Source: Prauserella aidingensis (GTDB lineage Bacteria; Actinomycetota; Actinomycetes; Mycobacteriales; Pseudonocardiaceae). Taken from it: a DNA stretch of 64,000 nucleotides. Positions 52,276 to 61,517 of this stretch are shown piece after piece. The stretch covers positions 1 through 64,000 of the forward strand of contig NZ_JAMTCN010000026.1 in assembly GCF_024171865.1 (NCBI RefSeq). Direction: 5' to 3'. Positions within the stretch are counted from its first letter, which is position 1, and each line of letters begins with the position of its first letter. The translations under genes were made by a program, and so were the position numbers. The notes beneath the pieces were generated by a model. That model was not told where the DNA came from and made no database searches. It was given only the letters and a program-made list of their open reading frames with translations.

Positions 52276-53714
52276 TCCTCCTCGTTCGGGGCCGTGTTCT
52301 CCGCGACCGTGTTCTCCGCGACCGTGCTTTCCGGGGTCGTGCTGTCCGGAGGGGTCGTCGCCGGGACCCCGGCCAGCCCGCGCAGTGCCTCGCCCACCCG
52401 CGGAGAGGCGGCGAAGCCCGTGCTGAACGCCACCAGCCGGTCCAGCACGGGGTCATCGCCGAGCAGGCCGCGGAGAAGCCCGGTGACGGCGTCGCGGTCG
52501 AAGGGCCGATGATCCGCATCGCCGACCGGGTTGGGCACCTCGGCGGTGCGGGTGTCGCCGTCGGTGTAGCGCACGGTCACGCGGGCGGCCCGCCTGCCGG
52601 GCAGGCGGGCCGTGAGGTCGTCGGCGGCCACGACGGTCACGTGCCGCGCCAGGTCGCGCAGTCGCGGATCGGCCGGCCTGCCGTCGGCGTAGGTCCGTGG
52701 CTCGACGGCGCCGTCCAGGGCCGCCGCCGCGACGACGAACGGCGTCGAGAACATGGCCGACAGCCGGTTGTCCCAGTCCGTCCTGGACAGACCGGCGCCC
52801 AGGGCGTGCGTCTCGACGCGCACGTCGGCGACGGTCCTGCCGTCGGCGAGTTCGAGCATCGCGTCCGCGGCCGGGTGGGTGAACGAGCACGACGCGTGCC
52901 GCTTGAAGTAGCCGGCCGTGACGTCCCAGCGGGTACCGAGCTCCGCGGTGAGCTCACCGGGGTCGAACGCGCCCAGCAGGGAGCCGAGCGACAGCGCGGC
53001 CGTGCCGGTGTTGCGGGCGACACCCGCCGCAGCCATGCGCGCCGCGGCGAGGCCTGCGGTGTTGGCGGCACCGAGCCAGGCGTCGCGCACGGGGTTGCCG
53101 GTCGTCGCGGAGTCGAAGTGCCCCGCCACGGGCATGCCGGCTCCGGTGTCGATCGCGGCGGCGCACACGTCCGGGCCGAGACCGAGCAGCCGAGCACACC
53201 CGGCGGCGGCACCGGCGACACCCCAGTTGCCGTGCGGGTGCGCCCCCGCTCGCAACCGCGTCGCCCTGCCGAACCGGGCCGCCACCTCGTAGGCGGCCAG
53301 CAGGGCCGCGGCGGTGTCGGCGCCCGTCGCGTCACGCTCCGCCGCCAGCGCCAGTACCGCGGGGAACCCGTGCACAGCGGGGTGTCCCTTGGCGTACTTG
53401 TTGCCCTCGTCGAGTTCCAGGCACGCCATCGCGGAGGCGTTCAGCCACGCCGCGGTGTCCACCGGTGCCGTCTGTCCCGCCCCGAACACCGGTGCCGGTC
53501 CCCCGGCCGCCGCCCACGCCAGCCGCAGCGCGGTCTGGTCGTCGGTCCGGGCGCCCACCGCCGCCACCCCGACGACGTCGAGCACCACGAGCGCGAGCCG
53601 GTCGAGGACCGCGGCCGGTACGGCGGCGGACTCCAGCCGCGCCACCCACGCGCCGAGCTCGGCCGTGGCCGCCGCGGCCGCATCCGTCGACGACGTCGTC
53701 GTCTGCCCGTCCAT
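52272..53714 (-). CDS. MmgE/PrpD-family protein A
   Basis: 480 aa. The family includes 2-methylcitrate dehydratase and cis-aconitate decarboxylase. Seen are a helical domain with LELDEGNKYAKGHPAVHGFP (about 97-116), AHPHGNWGVAGAAAG, the KRHASCSFTHPAAD segment and the smaller second domain. ATG 53714 overlaps the LivF stop by one base; the frame runs on upstream inside livF. The last ~25 residues (Pro/Thr/Glu/Asn-rich) come from a 15-bp repeat array and are not part of the fold. It would dehydrate, hydrate or decarboxylate a di- or tricarboxylate. Confidence 0.85.
   Translation of the reverse strand: MDGQTTTSSTDAAAAATAELGAWVARLESAAVPAAVLDRLALVVLDVVGVAAVGARTDDQTALRLAWAAAGGPAPVFGAGQTAPVDTAAWLNASAMACLELDEGNKYAKGHPAVHGFPAVLALAAERDATGADTAAALLAAYEVAARFGRATRLRAGAHPHGNWGVAGAAAGCARLLGLGPDVCAAAIDTGAGMPVAGHFDSATTGNPVRDAWLGAANTAGLAAARMAAAGVARNTGTAALSLGSLLGAFDPGELTAELGTRWDVTAGYFKRHASCSFTHPAADAMLELADGRTVADVRVETHALGAGLSRTDWDNRLSAMFSTPFVVAAAALDGAVEPRTYADGRPADPRLRDLARHVTVVAADDLTARLPGRRAARVTVRYTDGDTRTAEVPNPVGDADHRPFDRDAVTGLLRGLLGDDPVLDRLVAFSTGFAASPRVGEALRGLAGVPATTPPDSTTPESTVAENTVAENTAPNEEE
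52292..52351. repeat. Four 15-bp tandem repeats at the 3' end of the mmgE-like gene A
   Basis: Units at 52292, 52307, 52322 and 52337, consensus CCGTGTTCTCCGCGA; the first two are identical. On the coding strand they give the pentapeptide series VAENT-like. The unit resembles the intergenic array at 36101. Confidence 0.8.
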
Positions 53715-54415
53715 CACAGTCCCAGGTAGGCCTTCCGTACGCGTTCGTCGTCGGCGAGTTCGGCGCCGCCCCCGGACAGCACGACCGAGCCGCTCTCCAT
53801 CACGTACGCCCTGTCCGCGATGGCGAGCGCCTGTTTCGCGTTCTGTTCGACGAGCAGCACCGACACGCCCGTGTCGCGGATCTCGCGCACCGCGTCGAGC
53901 ATCATCCACGTCAGCTTGGGCGACAGCCCCGTCGACGGTTCGTCGAGCAGCAGCATCCGCGGGCCCGCCATCAGCGCGCGGCCGATCGCGAGCATCTGCT
54001 GCTGGCCGCCGCTGAAGGTCTGCGCCACCTGGCCACGGCGTTCGGCGAGGATCGGGAACAGGTCGTACACCTGGTCCAGCCGCGTCGTCGTGTCCTCGGC
54101 CGAGGCGGTCCACGCGCCCATGCGCAGGTTCTCCTCGACGGTGAGCGTGCCGAACAGGGCCCGGTCCTCGGGCACGTGCACCAGACCGTCCCGGACGAGC
54201 ACGTCGGGCCTGCGTCCCGCGGTGTCACCGCCGTCGAAGACGATCCGCCCCGACTGCGGCGCGAGCTGACCGCAGATGCTCCGCAACGTCGTGGTCTTGC
54301 CCGCACCGTTGGCGCCGACGAGCGCGACCAGCTCGCCCGCACCGACGTGCAGGTCCACCTCGTGCAGGATGCGCATGCGGCCGTATCCGGCGCTCAGCTT
54401 CTCAAGCGTCAGCAT
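53714..54415 (-). CDS. LIV-type ABC transporter ATPase (LivF)
   Basis: 233 aa. Walker A LVGANGAGKTTT, signature FSGGQQQMLAIGRAL and Walker B MLLLDEPSTGL are canonical; length is right for LivF. Together with LivG it powers the HAAT-type importer. Overlaps livG by 14 nt. The operon suggests that the imported compound is the pathway substrate (an amide, amino acid or aromatic/heterocyclic acid) rather than branched-chain amino acids. Confidence 0.93.
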   Translation of the reverse strand: MLTLEKLSAGYGRMRILHEVDLHVGAGELVALVGANGAGKTTTLRSICGQLAPQSGRIVFDGGDTAGRRPDVLVRDGLVHVPEDRALFGTLTVEENLRMGAWTASAEDTTTRLDQVYDLFPILAERRGQVAQTFSGGQQQMLAIGRALMAGPRMLLLDEPSTGLSPKLTWMMLDAVREIRDTGVSVLLVEQNAKQALAIADRAYVMESGSVVLSGGGAELADDERVRKAYLGL

Positions 54416-55139
54416 GGGGCGTCGGCTCCTCCCCGAGATAGGCGTCGATCACGCGCGGGTCGGCCGTGACCTCGTCGGGCGTACCGGTGGCGAGCACGGC
54501 GCCCTGGTCCAGCACGAGCACGCGATCGGACAGCCGCATGACCGCGGCCATGATGTGCTCGATGAACACCAGCGTCGTGCCGTCCTGCTCCCGCAGTTCG
54601 GCCAGCAGGTCGAGCACGGGCTCACGCTCGGCGGGCAGCAGGCCGGCGAGCACCTCGTCGAGCAGCAGTACCCGTGGCCGCGCGGCGAGCGCCCTGGCGA
54701 GTTCGAGCCGTTTCAGGCCGGCCGTGGGCAGCTCGGTCGCGGGCCGGTGTGCCCACTCCTCCAGTCCGACCCGTTCGACGACCTCCATCGCGCGGTCACG
54801 CAGTCGCTCCGCCCCACGCGTGTGGTGCTGCGCGGCCAGGCTCACGTTCTCGGCGACCGTCATGCTCGCGAACGGGCGCATCAGCTGGAAGGTCCGCACC
54901 ATGCCGCGGCGCGCGATCGTCTCCGGTTTGCGGCCGGTCACGTCCGTGCCCGCGAACCGCACCGACCCCGAGTCGGGCTTCAGCGCACCGCAGATGACGT
55001 TGAACAGCGTCGTCTTGCCCGCACCGTTCGGCCCGATCACGCCGACGATCTCACCCTCCGACACGGACATCTCCACATCGGACAGAGCGTGCAGACCCCG
55101 GAACTTCTTGTCCACACCGGACAGTTCGAGCAGGCTCAT
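54402..55139 (-). CDS. LIV-type ABC transporter ATPase (LivG) with variant signature
   Basis: 245 aa. Walker A VIGPNGAGKTTLF and Walker B VLLLDEVLAGLLP are intact, with Val rather than Pro after the catalytic Glu. The ABC signature reads LPTAGLKRLELARAL, i.e. LPTAG in place of LSxGQ, a variant I associate with catabolic (aromatic or heterocyclic acid) LIV-type importers. ATG 55139 is chosen because the ATPase fold begins there; the frame runs upstream inside livM. Confidence 0.9.
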   Translation of the reverse strand: MSLLELSGVDKKFRGLHALSDVEMSVSEGEIVGVIGPNGAGKTTLFNVICGALKPDSGSVRFAGTDVTGRKPETIARRGMVRTFQLMRPFASMTVAENVSLAAQHHTRGAERLRDRAMEVVERVGLEEWAHRPATELPTAGLKRLELARALAARPRVLLLDEVLAGLLPAEREPVLDLLAELREQDGTTLVFIEHIMAAVMRLSDRVLVLDQGAVLATGTPDEVTADPRVIDAYLGEEPTPHADA

Positions 55140-56197
55140 CGGCGCCGCCTTTCCGAGAACTTGTCGGCGAGCGTCCCGAAGATGCCCTTCGGCATCAACC
55201 GCACGATGAGGATCAGCATCACCGCGTACAGGATGACGTCGAGGCCGCTGCGCCCCTGCAGGAAGCTCAGGAACTCGGGCGGGGTCGCCAGCAACGTCGC
55301 GGTCACGTCCGCGAGCGAGCCGACGATCACCGCCCCCACGACCGGACCCCAGATCGTGCCGATCCCGCCGATCACGGCGGTGACGATCGCTTCGATGGAC
55401 ACCGAGGAACCGAACGCCAGCTGCGGATCGATGAACAGGTAGTACTGGGTGTAGAACGCGCCCGCCACCGCGGTGATCGCACCGGAGAGCGCGACGGTGA
55501 GCAGCTTGTGCCGCATCACCGGCGCGCCGACCGAGGCGGCGGCGAGCTCGTCGTCCCGGATCGCCACGACGTAGCGGCCCGCGGGCGAGTGCCGGAACAG
55601 GATGCTCAGCGCCACGGCCCCGCCCGCCAGCACCAGCGCGATCCAGAAGTACGCGGGCGATCCGGCCGGGAACTGCATCTGCCACACCGACGAGCCCTGG
55701 ATCAGTGGTACCTGGTAACCGACGGCACCGTTGACCGCGTCACTGCTCGTGGTCACCAACCGCAGCATCTCGGCGAACGCGAACGTCGCCAGCGCGAAGT
55801 ACGCGCCTTTGAGGTCGTACCGGAACGAGAAGTAGCCGATCACCATGGCGACCGCCGCCGCCACGACCATGCCCGCTGCCATGCCGACCCACGGCGACAC
55901 GCCGTGTTCGACCAGCAGGTACGCACTCGTGTACGCACCGAGTCCGAAGTAGGCCGCGTGACCGAAGCTGAACATCCCGCCGAAGCCGCTCATGATGTTC
56001 CAGCCCACGGCCATGATCAGGAAGATCAGGATGCGCACGGCGACCGCGCCCTGCGCGGACGGCAGGATCAACGGCAGCGGGATCGCCAGCAGCACCAGGA
56101 CGGCGAGCACCGCGAACTGGCGATTCTGGGGACGCAGCGGCGGCGCCGGTCCCGCGGACCGCGCCTCCCGCCGCGACTCGACTGCGGTGTCGGTCAT
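55136..56197 (-). CDS. LIV-type ABC transporter permease (LivM)
   Basis: 353 aa with about nine to ten membrane helices and the LivM landmarks: NIMSGFGGMFSFGHAAYFGLGAY (quoted as the GxxSFGHAAFFGxGAY-type motif) at about residue 68, and a conserved GGIGTIWGPVVGA near residue 285. The N-terminal 25 residues are cytoplasmic. Coupled by 4-nt overlaps to livH and livG. Confidence 0.93.
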   Translation of the reverse strand: MTDTAVESRREARSAGPAPPLRPQNRQFAVLAVLVLLAIPLPLILPSAQGAVAVRILIFLIMAVGWNIMSGFGGMFSFGHAAYFGLGAYTSAYLLVEHGVSPWVGMAAGMVVAAAVAMVIGYFSFRYDLKGAYFALATFAFAEMLRLVTTSSDAVNGAVGYQVPLIQGSSVWQMQFPAGSPAYFWIALVLAGGAVALSILFRHSPAGRYVVAIRDDELAAASVGAPVMRHKLLTVALSGAITAVAGAFYTQYYLFIDPQLAFGSSVSIEAIVTAVIGGIGTIWGPVVGAVIVGSLADVTATLLATPPEFLSFLQGRSGLDVILYAVMLILIVRLMPKGIFGTLADKFSERRRR

Positions 56198-57189
56198 GTT
56201 CGCCTCCCGAACAATCCTTGCGGACGCAGGAACAGCACCAGCACGAACACCACGAAGACGCCGAGCAACGAGCTCTGACCGTCGAGGTAGATCGTGGTGA
56301 GCTGCTCGACCAGTCCGATGAGCAGTCCGCCGACGAGCGCGCCGACGACGTTGCCCATGCCGCCGAGGACCACCACGACGAACGCGGTGATGTTGAACTG
56401 CTCGCCCAGCGTCGGCGTGACCGACAGCAACGGCACGGCCAGCGCCGCGGCTGCACCGGCACAGGCGGCGCCGATGGCGAACGTCAGGGTGTGGATCCGG
56501 CGCACGTTGATGCCGACCAGTTCGGCACCGGGACCGTTCGACGCGACCGCGCGGATCGCCGTGCCGAGCCTGGTGTGCTGCAACATCCAGTACAGCACGA
56601 GACCGAGCGCCACGGCGCCCGCGAACGCGTACAGCCGCGACCCGGCCACCACGGCGCCGAACACGTCGAGGTGCGTCTCACCGGGCAGGCCCACGTTCTT
56701 CGGTTCGGCGCCGAAGAACAACAACAGCCCGTTCTCCAGCAACAGCGACAGCCCGAGCGTGATGAGCAGCTGGTTCTCCAGCGTGGCTCCGCCCGACCCG
56801 GACAGCAGCCCGCGGTGCACGAGCACACCCACGAGGAACAGTGCGGGCACGGTGACCAGCATCGTCAGGTACGGGTGCAGACCGGTCGCCTGCACCACGC
56901 CGAACGAGAGGAACATGGCCACCGCCAGCAACGCGCCGTGGGCGAAGTTCACGATGTCGAGCACGCCGAAGATCAGCGTGAGTCCCATCGCGATCAGCCC
57001 GTACAGCCCGCCGGTCAGCAGGCCGGTCACCACCGACTGCCAGACCACGATGCCGCTGCCCGACTGGATCAGCGCGACGGCGATGGCCGCCGCCACCAAG
57101 GCGCCCACGACGCCCGCACGTTTCAGCACCGCGAGGGTGGCCGACGGCGCCCGGGTCTCCGGGGCGTCGGTGTCGATCGTCGCCGTCAT
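56194..57189 (-). CDS. LIV-type ABC transporter permease (LivH)
   Basis: 331 aa from ATG 57189; a GTG at 57198 inside the preceding stop would add three residues and cannot be excluded. About eight membrane helices with GLYGLIAMGLTLIFGVLDIVNFAHG, quoted as the LivH motif near residue 60, and VLGGMGNVVGALVGGLLIG near residue 280. The N-terminal 25 residues are polar. Second gene of the nine-gene operon. Confidence 0.92.
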   Translation of the reverse strand: MTATIDTDAPETRAPSATLAVLKRAGVVGALVAAAIAVALIQSGSGIVVWQSVVTGLLTGGLYGLIAMGLTLIFGVLDIVNFAHGALLAVAMFLSFGVVQATGLHPYLTMLVTVPALFLVGVLVHRGLLSGSGGATLENQLLITLGLSLLLENGLLLFFGAEPKNVGLPGETHLDVFGAVVAGSRLYAFAGAVALGLVLYWMLQHTRLGTAIRAVASNGPGAELVGINVRRIHTLTFAIGAACAGAAAALAVPLLSVTPTLGEQFNITAFVVVVLGGMGNVVGALVGGLLIGLVEQLTTIYLDGQSSLLGVFVVFVLVLFLRPQGLFGRRT

Positions 57190-57191
57190 CG

Positions 57192-58433
57192 TCACCACGC
57201 CACCGAGTAGTCGGGATCGGATTCGGCCTTCTCCGGGGGATACACCTGTTTCACCCGTCCGTTCTGGATCTGCATGAGCACCGCGGCGGAATTGACGTTC
57301 TCGCCGTCACGCCCGAACCGCACCGGGCCGTTGCCGACCGTGAGCGGGTCGATCCGCGCCCGCGCGATCCCGTCCCGCACGGCTGCCGGATCGGTGCTGC
57401 CCGCCTCCTCGACACCCGCGGCGATGGCCTGCACGGCGTCGTAGGACAGCACCGCGCCGGTGCGCATCGGCGCTCCGAAGCGCTGTCGGTACTCGGCGCG
57501 CAACCGCCGGGTCTCGGGGTTCTGCGCGTCGAAGTGGTAGTTGGTGCTGAAGTACCGGTCGCCGAGTTCACCGGCGTCGGACACGAATTTCGGCTGGTCG
57601 TAGGCGCCGTTGGACACGCCCCACACCGCGTCGAGATCGGGTTCGACCGCGTCGACCGCCTTGGCGATGAGCAGGCTGTCGCCGTAGTAGCCCGCCACGA
57701 CGAGCACGTCGGCGCCGGAGGCCTTGACCTGCGTGATCTGGGACGTGAAGTCGGCGGCCGTCGTCGCGTCGTAGCTGATGCGCGGTCCGACCTCCATGCC
57801 CAGCTTTCCGGCCGCCTCCTCGAAGGCGTCGGCCGCCCCGGTGCCGAAGTCGGTCTGTTCGTGGAGCACTGCGACCCGCTCGGCCGGTTTCCCCGCCTGC
57901 TGGGAGACCTGCTCGAGATACTCGGCGGCGGACTCGGAGATCTTCGCGCTGCCCGGCTGCACCCGGAACGAGTAGCGGTAGCCGTGCTGGAAGATCTCGT
58001 CGGAGGCGGTCACGTCCATGACGAACGGCACCTCGTTGCGTTCGGCCACGACGGCGACGTTGCTGCTGACCGAACTCTGGTACGTGCCGATCAGCCCGAC
58101 CGCACCGCCCGAGATCAGGCGCTGCGCCTCGCTCTGGCCGATCTCGGGCTTTCCCTGGGTGTCGGCGGTCGCCAGCCGGACCTCGCGGCCGCCGAGCGAG
58201 GCGATCCCGCCGGATTCGTTGATCTGCTCGACCGCGAGCTGCGCACCACGGCGCATCTGCAGTCCGTCGACCGCCATCGACCCACTGACCGGGTGCAGTG
58301 CCCCGATCCTGACCGGACCGTCACCGCTACCGGCAGCGTCCCCCGCGGCGCCGGACGGCGCGGAACCACCGCAGCCCGCGACCGCGAGCAGCGAGCCCGC
58401 GCCGAGGACGGCGATCAGTCTGCGAACGATCAT
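57192..58433 (-). CDS. LIV-type ABC substrate-binding lipoprotein
   Basis: 413 aa. Lipoprotein signal ending at AVAGCGG (Cys about residue 21), a Gly/Ala-rich linker, then a Peripla_BP_6 domain (IGALHPVSGSMAVDGLQM; LIGTYQSSVSSNVAVVAE; ADVLVVAGYYGDS). It is the first gene of the operon and sets substrate choice for the importer. The 242 bp upstream (58434-58675) form a divergent control region with the CoA-transferase gene and contain two TGTGTTCCG copies (58456 and 58474) that could belong to an IclR-type site. Confidence 0.92.
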   Translation of the reverse strand: MIVRRLIAVLGAGSLLAVAGCGGSAPSGAAGDAAGSGDGPVRIGALHPVSGSMAVDGLQMRRGAQLAVEQINESGGIASLGGREVRLATADTQGKPEIGQSEAQRLISGGAVGLIGTYQSSVSSNVAVVAERNEVPFVMDVTASDEIFQHGYRYSFRVQPGSAKISESAAEYLEQVSQQAGKPAERVAVLHEQTDFGTGAADAFEEAAGKLGMEVGPRISYDATTAADFTSQITQVKASGADVLVVAGYYGDSLLIAKAVDAVEPDLDAVWGVSNGAYDQPKFVSDAGELGDRYFSTNYHFDAQNPETRRLRAEYRQRFGAPMRTGAVLSYDAVQAIAAGVEEAGSTDPAAVRDGIARARIDPLTVGNGPVRFGRDGENVNSAAVLMQIQNGRVKQVYPPEKAESDPDYSVAW

Positions 58434-58675
58434 CTCTGATCCCTGTTCTCCGATGTGTTCCGTGCCTGAACCATGTGTTCCGCTTAGAGAAACATGATTC
58501 TGAAGTTGGGCTATCGTGACACCGACCGCAGCCGTTGGTCAATAACTGCTGACAGCTTGACTACTTGCAATCAGCAGTGCGAACTTGACGACCAGGGGCG
58601 CGCGGCAGTCGCGAAACATGGCGTTTATCGTTGTTCCCCTAAACGAAACGGATGACGAAAGGCAGGTACCGCCCC
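58434..58675. promoter_or_regulatory. Divergent control region of the two catabolic operons
   Basis: It is AT-richer than its flanks. It holds two direct TGTGTTCCG copies 18 bp apart near the livK side and a CGTTTA/TAAACG dyad at 58621-58644 near the CoA-transferase side. Either could be the binding site of the IclR protein. No -10/-35 pair is convincing. Confidence 0.5.
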
Positions 58676-59863
58676 ATGACGGGCGCATTGTCGGGAATCC
58701 GCGTCCTCGACGTGGCCACGCTGTTCGCCGGCCCCCTGGCCGCGACCACGCTCGCCGATTACGGGGCCGAGGTCATCAAGATCGAGCACCCCAACGGCGA
58801 TCCGGTCCGCAACCACGGCGCGCAGCGCGACGGTGTCGGCCTGTGGTGGAAGCTGCTGGGACGCAACAAGAAGGCCGTCACGCTCTACCTCGGCTCGCCC
58901 GAAGGCCAGGAGATCTTCCGCGAGATGGTCGCCGACGCCGACGTGGTGATCGAGAACTTCCGGCCGGGCACGCTGGAGCGGTGGGGCCTCGGCTACGACG
59001 AACTCCGCAGGATCAACCCCGGGATCGTGCTCACCCGCGTCACCGGGTTCGGCCAGGTGGGGCCCTACGCCACACGTCCCGGGTTCGGCACGTTGGCCGA
59101 GGCCATGAGCGGCTTCGCGGCCATCACCGGTGAACCGGACGGACCGCCGATGCTGCCACCGTTCGGACTCGCGGACGGCATCGCGGCGCTGGCGACGGCC
59201 TTCGCCGTCACGACCGCCCTCCGCGCCAGGGAGCAGACCGGCGAGGGCCAGGTCGTCGACATGGCCATCATCGAACCGATCCTGACGCTGCTCGGGCCGC
59301 AGATCATCGCCTACGACCAGCTCGGCGTGCTGCAGGAGCGCACCGGCAACCGCTCGAGCAACAACGCACCGCGGAACACGTACCGTACCAAGGACGGCAG
59401 CTGGGTCGCCATCTCCACCAGTGCGCAGTCGATCGCCGAACGCGTCATGCGCCTCGTGGGCAGGCCCGAGTTCATCGACGAGCCCTGGTTCGCCAGCGGG
59501 GCCGAACGTGCCGAGCACGCCGACGAGCTCGACGAGGCGGTCGGCTCGTGGATCGCGGCCCGTGACCGCGACGAGGTCATCGCGGCGTTCGAGGAGGCCG
59601 AGGCCGCGATCGCGCCGATCTACACGGCGGCCGACATCGTCGAGGACCCGCAGTTCCAGGCGCTCGGCACGATTGCCACGCTGCCCGACGACGAACTCGG
59701 GCCGGTCCGCATGCAGAACGTGCTGTTCCGGATGTCGGAGACGCCGGGTGCGATCAACTGGACGGGCGCTCCGGTCGGCGCGCACACCGAGGAGGTCCTC
59801 GGCGAGTACGGCGTGACGCCCGACCGACTGACCAAGCTCCGCGAGCAGGGGGTCGTCCGGTGA
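58676..59863 (+). CDS. CaiB/BaiF-family (family III) CoA-transferase
   Basis: 395 aa. The class III fold is clear: GIRVLDVATLFAGPLAATTLADYGAEVIKIE at the N terminus (quoted by span, residues 6-36), NKKAVTLYLGSPEG, VVIENFRPGTLERWGLGY, and FGLADGIAALATAF, which holds the catalytic Asp position. It would move CoA from a donor thioester to a carboxylic acid of the pathway. ATG 58676 is used; an ATG at 58652 would add eight residues. First gene of a four-gene operon in which every junction overlaps by 4 nt. Confidence 0.9.
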   Translation: MTGALSGIRVLDVATLFAGPLAATTLADYGAEVIKIEHPNGDPVRNHGAQRDGVGLWWKLLGRNKKAVTLYLGSPEGQEIFREMVADADVVIENFRPGTLERWGLGYDELRRINPGIVLTRVTGFGQVGPYATRPGFGTLAEAMSGFAAITGEPDGPPMLPPFGLADGIAALATAFAVTTALRAREQTGEGQVVDMAIIEPILTLLGPQIIAYDQLGVLQERTGNRSSNNAPRNTYRTKDGSWVAISTSAQSIAERVMRLVGRPEFIDEPWFASGAERAEHADELDEAVGSWIAARDRDEVIAAFEEAEAAIAPIYTAADIVEDPQFQALGTIATLPDDELGPVRMQNVLFRMSETPGAINWTGAPVGAHTEEVLGEYGVTPDRLTKLREQGVVR

Positions 59864-60699
59864 CCGCACCGGTGCGGACGTGGCTCTACGTTCCCGCCGA
59901 CCGCCCCGACCGGGTCGCCAAGGCGCTCGGCTCCGACGCCGACGCCGTGATCCTCGACCTGGAGGACGCCGTCGCGCCGGAGGACAAGGAGCGGGCGCGG
60001 CGCAACGTCGTCGCGACGCTGGCCGACGGCCACCACGTCCACGTGCGGGTCAACGACCCCCGCACTCCACACGGGACGGCCGATGTGGACGCGCTCGTGG
60101 CGTCCCCCCACAGTCCCACCGGGGTGCGCGTGCCGAAGTGCGAGGACCCGGAGCAGCTGGGCCGCACCGCCGAACGACTCGGTGTGCCCGTGTACCCGAT
60201 CCTCGAGTCGGCGCTCGGCGTGGAACACGCCTACGCACTCGCCACCGCGCATCCCCTGGTGTCCGGCATCTCGCTCGGTGAGGCGGATCTCGCCGCGGAT
60301 CTGCGCGTCACCGACCGCGGCGCACTCGCATGGCCGAGGTCCCGGGTGGTCGTCGCGGCGCGCGCCGCCGGACTGCCCAGCCCCGCACAGAGCGTGTGGA
60401 CGGCGGTGCGCGACCTCGAGGGGCTGCGCGCCGACACCGACGAGGGACGGCGGGCCGGCTTCTTCGGCCGGTCGGTCATCCATCCGGCACAGATTCCCGT
60501 GGTGCACGACGCCTGCCGCCCCGACCCCGACGACGTGGCGTGGGCACGGTCGCTCGTGGACACCGTGCGCGATTCCGACGAGGCGGCGTGGATCGACTCC
60601 ACGGGCCGTTTCGTCGACAAAGCGGTCGTCGAGCGAGCGCTGTGGCTGCTCGCGATCGCCGACGAGGACCCGAACGTCAAGGAAGGCCAGACGTCATGA
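59860..60699 (+). CDS. CitE-like CoA ester lyase (HpcH/HpaI superfamily)
   Basis: 279 aa. Mg-dependent TIM barrel with RTWLYVPADRPDRVAKAL, AVILDLEDAVAPEDK (metal and CoA loop), HVRVNDP (Arg), YPILESALGVEHA (metal Glu) and GISLGEADLAADL (metal Asp), plus FFGRSVIHPAQI near the end. Family members split malyl-CoA, citramalyl-CoA or related 3-hydroxyacyl-CoAs to acetyl- or propionyl-CoA and an oxo acid. It is the most likely carbon-carbon cleaving step of this locus. Confidence 0.9.
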   Translation: MTAPVRTWLYVPADRPDRVAKALGSDADAVILDLEDAVAPEDKERARRNVVATLADGHHVHVRVNDPRTPHGTADVDALVASPHSPTGVRVPKCEDPEQLGRTAERLGVPVYPILESALGVEHAYALATAHPLVSGISLGEADLAADLRVTDRGALAWPRSRVVVAARAAGLPSPAQSVWTAVRDLEGLRADTDEGRRAGFFGRSVIHPAQIPVVHDACRPDPDDVAWARSLVDTVRDSDEAAWIDSTGRFVDKAVVERALWLLAIADEDPNVKEGQTS

Positions 60700-61517
60700 C
60701 ACGTTCCCAGGACCCGCTGCTCGCCGCCGTTTCCGGCGGGGTCCGGCTCTACGAGCTCGGGCAGCCCTTCTTCACCGGCATGCCGTGTTCGCCGAACCAC
60801 CCCGGCTTCCGGATGACGCTCATCCGCAGGCACGGTGACATGGAGCGCCCGGATGGCGGTTCGGCCGCCAACGAGATCATCGTCACCGGCGGCCACGTCG
60901 GCACCCACATCGACGCGCTCTCGCACGTGAGCCACTGTGGTGAGCTCCACGGCGGCGTCGATGCGGCCGAGGCGCAGCAGGGCGGCACGTTCAGCACGCA
61001 CGGCGCGGAGAACCTGCCGGGCCTGCTACGGCGCGCGGTACTGCTCGACGTCGCGGCCGTGCACGGTGTCGACACGCTGCCCGCCGGGTACGGCGTCACG
61101 GCCGAGGACCTCGCCGCGGCCGCCGAGCTGGCGGGTGCCGAACCGGGTCAGGGCGACGTCGCACTCGTACGCACCGGCTGGGCGCGCAACTTCGCGGACT
61201 CGACCACGTACATGGGCAAGGAGACGGGCGTGCCGGGGCCGACCGTCGAGGCCGGACGGTGGCTCGCCGACCGCGGCATCGTCGCGACCGGCGCCGACAC
61301 CACCGCCTACGAGCAGATCCCCGCGGGCGCGGGACACACCGTGCTGCCGGTGCACCGGGTGCTGCTGGTCGAGTCCGGCATCTTCATCATGGAGCACCTC
61401 GATCTCGAGGAGGTCGCCGACGCCGGCGTCCGTGAGTTCACCTTCCTGCTCGCTCCCCTGCGCATCACCGGCGGCACCGGGTCGCCGATCCGTCCGCTCG
61501 CGGCGGTGAGCGCATGA
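60696..61517 (+). CDS. Cyclase-family (kynurenine formamidase-like) hydrolase
   Basis: 273 aa. The zinc motif GGHVGTHIDALSH (HxGTHxDxPxH type, residues about 66-78) and the later GHTVLPVHRVLLVESGIFIMEHLDL segment place it in the cyclase/amidase family with kynurenine formamidase, isatin hydrolase and carbapenem-unrelated lactone/amide hydrolases. It would open an N-formyl, lactam or lactone bond. ATG 60696 overlaps the lyase stop by 4 nt. Confidence 0.87.
   Translation: MTRSQDPLLAAVSGGVRLYELGQPFFTGMPCSPNHPGFRMTLIRRHGDMERPDGGSAANEIIVTGGHVGTHIDALSHVSHCGELHGGVDAAEAQQGGTFSTHGAENLPGLLRRAVLLDVAAVHGVDTLPAGYGVTAEDLAAAAELAGAEPGQGDVALVRTGWARNFADSTTYMGKETGVPGPTVEAGRWLADRGIVATGADTTAYEQIPAGAGHTVLPVHRVLLVESGIFIMEHLDLEEVADAGVREFTFLLAPLRITGGTGSPIRPLAAVSA

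Noticed and set aside
49142-52426. Open frame of 1094 codons on the plus strand
   Set aside because: It lies antisense to the hydantoinase-like, flavoprotein and racemase-like genes, has GC-driven Arg/Gly/His composition and no recognisable domain.
52272-54113. MmgE/PrpD A as a 613-aa protein
   Set aside because: The extra N-terminal part is an out-of-frame reading of livF; the fold begins at 53714.
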